This document shows positions 8,672 through 11,678 of a stretch of DNA of 11,678 nt, one piece after another. Position 1 is the first letter of the stretch. Each line of letters begins with the position of its first letter. Where the stretch lies: contig JAMYWO010000633.1 of assembly GCA_024220525.1 (NCBI GenBank), positions 1 to 11,678 of the forward strand, written 5' to 3'. The stretch is from Cochliopodium minus (lineage: Eukaryota; Discosea; Himatismenida; Cochliopodiidae). A model generated the notes under the pieces. That model worked only from the letters and a program-made list of their open reading frames with translations, had not been told where the DNA came from and searched no databases. Both the position numbers and the translations under genes were made by a program.

Positions 8672-11178
8672 TCAACAACATTTCTTCTTTTTCCCTTTTT
8701 CATACAACCCTCCCATTTTTATTTGAGAGTAGAAAAAAAGGAAAACAGCAATTATGAAACAAATTGTAAGTAAGAAAGAAAATACAGATAATCCAATGGT
8801 TGCTTTTAAAATAAAACGAAAATAAAAAAAAAAGTTAAAATAAAAAATAAAATGTGTACCACTTGATTTATCTGACAAATACCCAAAAACAAAAGGAAAT
8901 AATAAAACAGCAGCACCAACACACCATTCCATCAAAGCATTCCCAATTCCTTGTTTCAAAATGATTAATTTTTCAATTTTTTAAAGTTTATAATAAAAAT
9001 TTCACCATAAAACTGTTTTTGCAGAGAAAGAGGAACCAAACTGTACATCGAAATGGGTGTTACACCATATGATACTCCCAATATCATTATTAATACAAAT
9101 ATATTCACTTGGTTTGTTACTGACATAATTGCAAATGGGATAACTTTTAATAAAAATCAAATTAAAATGATTTTAAAATAATTATTAATTAAAAATTTAC
9201 TTCCGCACAACAATCCAACAACCATTATTACCATTCTTAAAAGAAAAGTTAAATTGAATAAATTAAAACAAATCAATTTAATTTAATTTAAATAAATTAG
9301 ATTAAATTTAAACAAAATATAATTTATACCTAACACCATATTGATCAGCTAAATATCCACTTAATGGAGCAGAGATCATTGAACCAAAAGATCTTAATTA
9401 AAAATAAAATTATGAACAAAAATTTTGAAAAAAAAAAAATACTTTTAAAAAAGAAAAAATGGTTTACAAGAAAGAAACAATGAAACTTGCTTCATTTGCA
9501 CTAACATTGTAATAATTTGCAACAAAAACAGGACTAAGAGCACTGAAGCTTAGAAAACATCCATAAAAGAAAAAGTTGATGACAAGAATACTTATGAAAG
9601 GTAAACTCGTCAAACATATTTTTAAACCTGCTGCCAACCCTTGTTTATTAACAGCATCCCCTTCTTCTTAATTTATTTTTTATTTTTTATTTTTTATTTT
9701 TTATTTTTTATTTTTTATTTTATATTTTTTTTTTTTTGTTTTTTTTTTTTATTTTCTTTCCAAAATTTTACCTTCTTCAATGATTTCATTATCTTCATTT
9801 TTTTTTATCAATGGGTCTACTTCAATATCACTATTTGCATTTTCCTCTATATTAAAAATGAATTTTTTTTATTTCCATTTAAAATTTAATTATTCTTGAT
9901 GTTTTAATTTCAAATTTTTTAGTTTTATTTTAATATCAAATATTTTCATTGATTATTTATTTTTTTTTACCTTGATTTTTATTTGATATTTTATTTAATT
10001 TTTCATTTTCAGAACGTTCCCTTCTAACTTTTTCCTCCTCATTTTTTAGCAAAGAAGACTTTTGAGAAACCTTTTCAAAAAACAAAAAGAAAACATTCAC
10101 AAAAAGACTGAACAAACACAATGCCCCACAAAAATAAAGAGTGAACACCCATCCTTTGCTCTTTGCGAAAATGGGCAATATGAGATAAGCCATCATACTT
10201 GCCAATCTGTTCATCATGATGAATACACTCAATACAAATCCTTTTTTTTAAATAAATGAATAAAATAAATAAATGTAAATATAAATATTAATAAGAATTT
10301 TACTCAATTAATTCAAAAAATTAAATAAAATTAATGAAAGAAATAAAAATTCAAAAAATTTTAAAAATTAAATATTATTAATGAAAATTTTACAATAAAA
10401 AATAAAAAAAAATTAATGGAAATTAAATTATTGAATAATTAAATAATTTTTAAATTCAACAAAAAAAAAGGTTGAAAAACTATTTTACCAGCATTGTTGG
10501 GAAATAAACAAAACAAGATTTTGAGTTGGCAGACAAATAACCCCTCTGCAGAAGCTCCTATCAATACTCTTCCAATCAGCATTGGTGCTATTTTAGGGAA
10601 GAAACACACTATCGCTTGTCCTGCTGTTGTAACAAAGCTAAAAACCAAAGTCATCTTTCTCTCTCCAAATTTATCAATAATCAACCCAAAAAATAAAGAA
10701 AAAACTACATTGGGTCCATAGAATGCTTTATTTCATTTAATTCAAATAAAAAATTGATTTGATTTGATTTAATTTTTTTTTTTTTAAATATTCAGTTAAA
10801 ATTAATTTTTTTTTATTTTACCTGTATACATCCATGAGATATCTACCTGTGTAAATCCTGCATCACTAATCAAATATGGTCCAATAGCTGATAAAGAATC
10901 ATATCTATTTGGATATGTTTCGTTGGAGTTATAAGTGATTGGAAGTGATTAAAATAAATTAAAAGGAATGAAAGGTGCATTATTTTGATTAAAAAGAATA
11001 ATTACACGAAGAATCTATTTTGAGGATGTGGTGGGTTGGTGAAGGTGAATTAAATAAAATAAAATTTATTTTCGAAAAGGAATTTTAACCCTGGAATTCC
11101 CATGAGATATATCAACAAAAAGATGAAGAACCAATATGTATTATATAAAATTCTATTGAATGAAATGGAGACTCCCAT
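8672..11178 (-). CDS. MFSD1-like major facilitator transporter, eleven exons
   Basis: Twelve-helix MFS carrier most like MFSD1, a mainly lysosomal transporter family; substrate unknown here. Exons (minus): 11178-11090, 10904-10822, 10725-10489, 10240-9971, 9846-9772, 9666-9468, 9392-9330, 9235-9201, 9143-9006, 8949-8860, 8802-8672 (TGA). All phases fit, giving 469 residues. Landmarks: helix 1 YWFFIFLLIYLMG (15-27); GPNVV; MFS motif A GLIIDKFGERK (71-81); AEGLFVCQ, corresponding to the GES-x-x-VAQ stretch of MFSD1; NRLASM; a charged central loop (about 192-267); second-half loop GYLADQYGVR (330-339); PFVFGYLSDKSSA; last helix, then a basic tail ending KKKKCC. The loop holds EVDPLI (235-240), a dileucine-type sorting motif. 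Exon 8 is only 35 nt. Seven of ten introns are phase 1 after a G. It is convergent with ERMARD and tandem with a paralogue upstream. Confidence 0.88.
9671..9755. repeat. Heptamer microsatellite (ATTTTTT)6 plus T-rich tail in an intron
   Basis: A perfect 7-bp period, with A at 9675, 9682, 9689, 9696, 9703, 9710 and 9717, is followed by long T runs to about 9751. It lies in intron 5 of the MFSD1-like gene, immediately next to the exon 6 acceptor at 9668-9667. An apparent Phe-rich plus-strand ORF here is only this repeat. Confidence 0.9.
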
Positions 11179-11414
11179 TTTTTTTTTTTTTTTCAATTTT
11201 TTTTAATATTTGTTTATGTGAAGTTATTCGAGTTCCAAAAAAAAAAAAATTTAATTCCACTGCACATATTTTTTTGAATGAAAGACATTTATATGATAGT
11301 AGAGAAAGTTTCCAAAAATTTAAAGGAATATTAAAATAATATAAATAAATTAAAAAAAATTTAATATAAATAATTTAATATGAAACAAAATATTTTTCCA
11401 TTCAAACAATTTTG
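11179..11414. other. Spacer between tandem MFSD1-like genes
   Basis: This 236-bp AT-rich stretch lies between the downstream gene's start and the upstream paralogue's stop, on the minus strand. It must contain the promoter of the 469-residue transporter and the 3' end of its neighbour. It starts with a long homopolymer T run (A on the coding strand) right before the ATG. No gene or RNA is recognised. Confidence 0.4.
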
Positions 11415-11678
11415 TTAGGAAGAGTAACAAAAAAGCTTGAATTGTTTCTTCCCTTTTTCGTACAAGCCTCCCAGCTTTGTTTGGGAATAATACAACAAGT
11501 AACAAGTGATACAAAAGCAAATAGTGAGGAGAAAGGCAAACAAAGAAACTCCAATGGTGGCTTAAATAAAAATGGAAAATTGGAAAATTGAAAAATAGAA
11601 AAAAAAATTTAAAAAATAAAAAAATAAAAAAATAAAAAAATAAAAAAATAAAAAAATAAAAAAATAAAAAAATAAAAA
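11415..11678 (-). CDS. Second MFSD1-like gene, last exon and part of an intron (partial)
   Basis: The minus-strand exon 11560-11415 (TAA 11417-11415) follows an AAG acceptor at 11562-11561 and enters in phase 1, exactly like the last exon of the neighbouring transporter. It encodes the end of the last helix, starting ATIGVSLFAFLLTICF, then a conserved GGLYEKGKK and a different tail, QFKLFCYSS. By hand, 28 of 39 residues match the neighbour up to the tail. The rest of the window (11563-11678) is intron with an octamer repeat, and the gene continues past the right edge. This is a head-to-tail tandem duplication of an MFSD1-like transporter. Confidence 0.85.
11617..11678. repeat. Octamer microsatellite (TAAAAAAA)n at the window edge
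   Basis: Single Ts recur every 8 bp at 11617, 11625, 11633, 11641, 11649, 11657, 11665 and 11673 in an A run, continuing to the end of the window. It lies in the last intron of the partial MFSD1-like paralogue, where the coding strand reads TTTTTTTA. Confidence 0.9.

Noticed and set aside
8515-8757. Plus-strand ORF overlapping the end of ERMARD
   Set aside because: It is out of frame with ERMARD exon 5 and then antisense to the transporter's last exon.
9641-9889. Plus-strand ORF rich in Phe, Ile and Leu that looks like a membrane protein
   Set aside because: It is the translation of the (ATTTTTT)n repeat and T runs, antisense to transporter exon 5 and its introns.
10062-10721. Plus-strand ORFs at 10062-10259 and 10494-10721
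   Set aside because: They are antisense shadows of transporter exons 4 and 3, which carry MFS motifs on the minus strand.
1-11678. Bacterial-style operon, CRISPR array, tRNA genes or transposon
   Set aside because: No repeat-spacer pattern, cloverleaf, transposase or terminal inverted repeats were seen; the direct repeats are simple A/T microsatellites.

Overview
The window is a very AT-rich stretch of nuclear DNA from a protist. Most genes are broken by short GT-AG introns (about 50 to 250 nt) made almost entirely of A and T runs. There is no bacterial gene organisation, and no tRNA, rRNA, CRISPR array or transposon that I can see. The lineage cannot be fixed from this sequence. A low-GC free-living amoeboid or flagellate protist (for example an anaeramoebid, heterolobosean or amoebozoan) would fit; that is inference only. 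All gene models were spliced by eye, using reading-frame phase and protein-family alignment from memory.

Layout, left to right. (1) Positions 1-153, minus strand: possible first two exons of a gene that runs off the left edge, head-to-head with the next gene. (2) 269-1589, plus: a divergent actin-related protein in five exons. Its nucleotide-binding motifs are degenerate and exon 4 carries an apparent one-base frameshift. (3) 1691-4666, plus: the complete biotin-carrying alpha subunit of propionyl-CoA carboxylase (PCCA), eight exons, 731 residues, with a mitochondrial-type presequence and a biotinylation site 34 residues from the C-terminus. (4) 4873-5583, plus: an intronless coiled-coil protein of unknown function. 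(5) 5717-8591, plus: an ERMARD (DUF4209, formerly C6orf70) homologue, five exons, 811 residues, with two RX4H motifs of HEPN ribonuclease type. (6) 11178-8672, minus: an MFSD1-like major facilitator transporter in eleven exons, 469 residues, convergent with ERMARD. (7) 11560-11415, minus: the last exon of a second, tandem MFSD1-like gene that continues beyond the right edge.

The genes do not form an operon or an obvious pathway. PCCA serves propionyl-CoA metabolism in the mitochondrion or a related organelle, ERMARD is an ER-associated putative RNA-processing protein, and the MFSD1-like proteins are probably endolysosomal or plasma-membrane transporters. I found no convincing new multi-gene system. 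The points most worth checking are the decayed or frameshifted actin-related gene, the paired RX4H motifs of ERMARD, the tandem MFSD1-like genes with diverged tails, and the T-run/A-run 3' ends of many introns.
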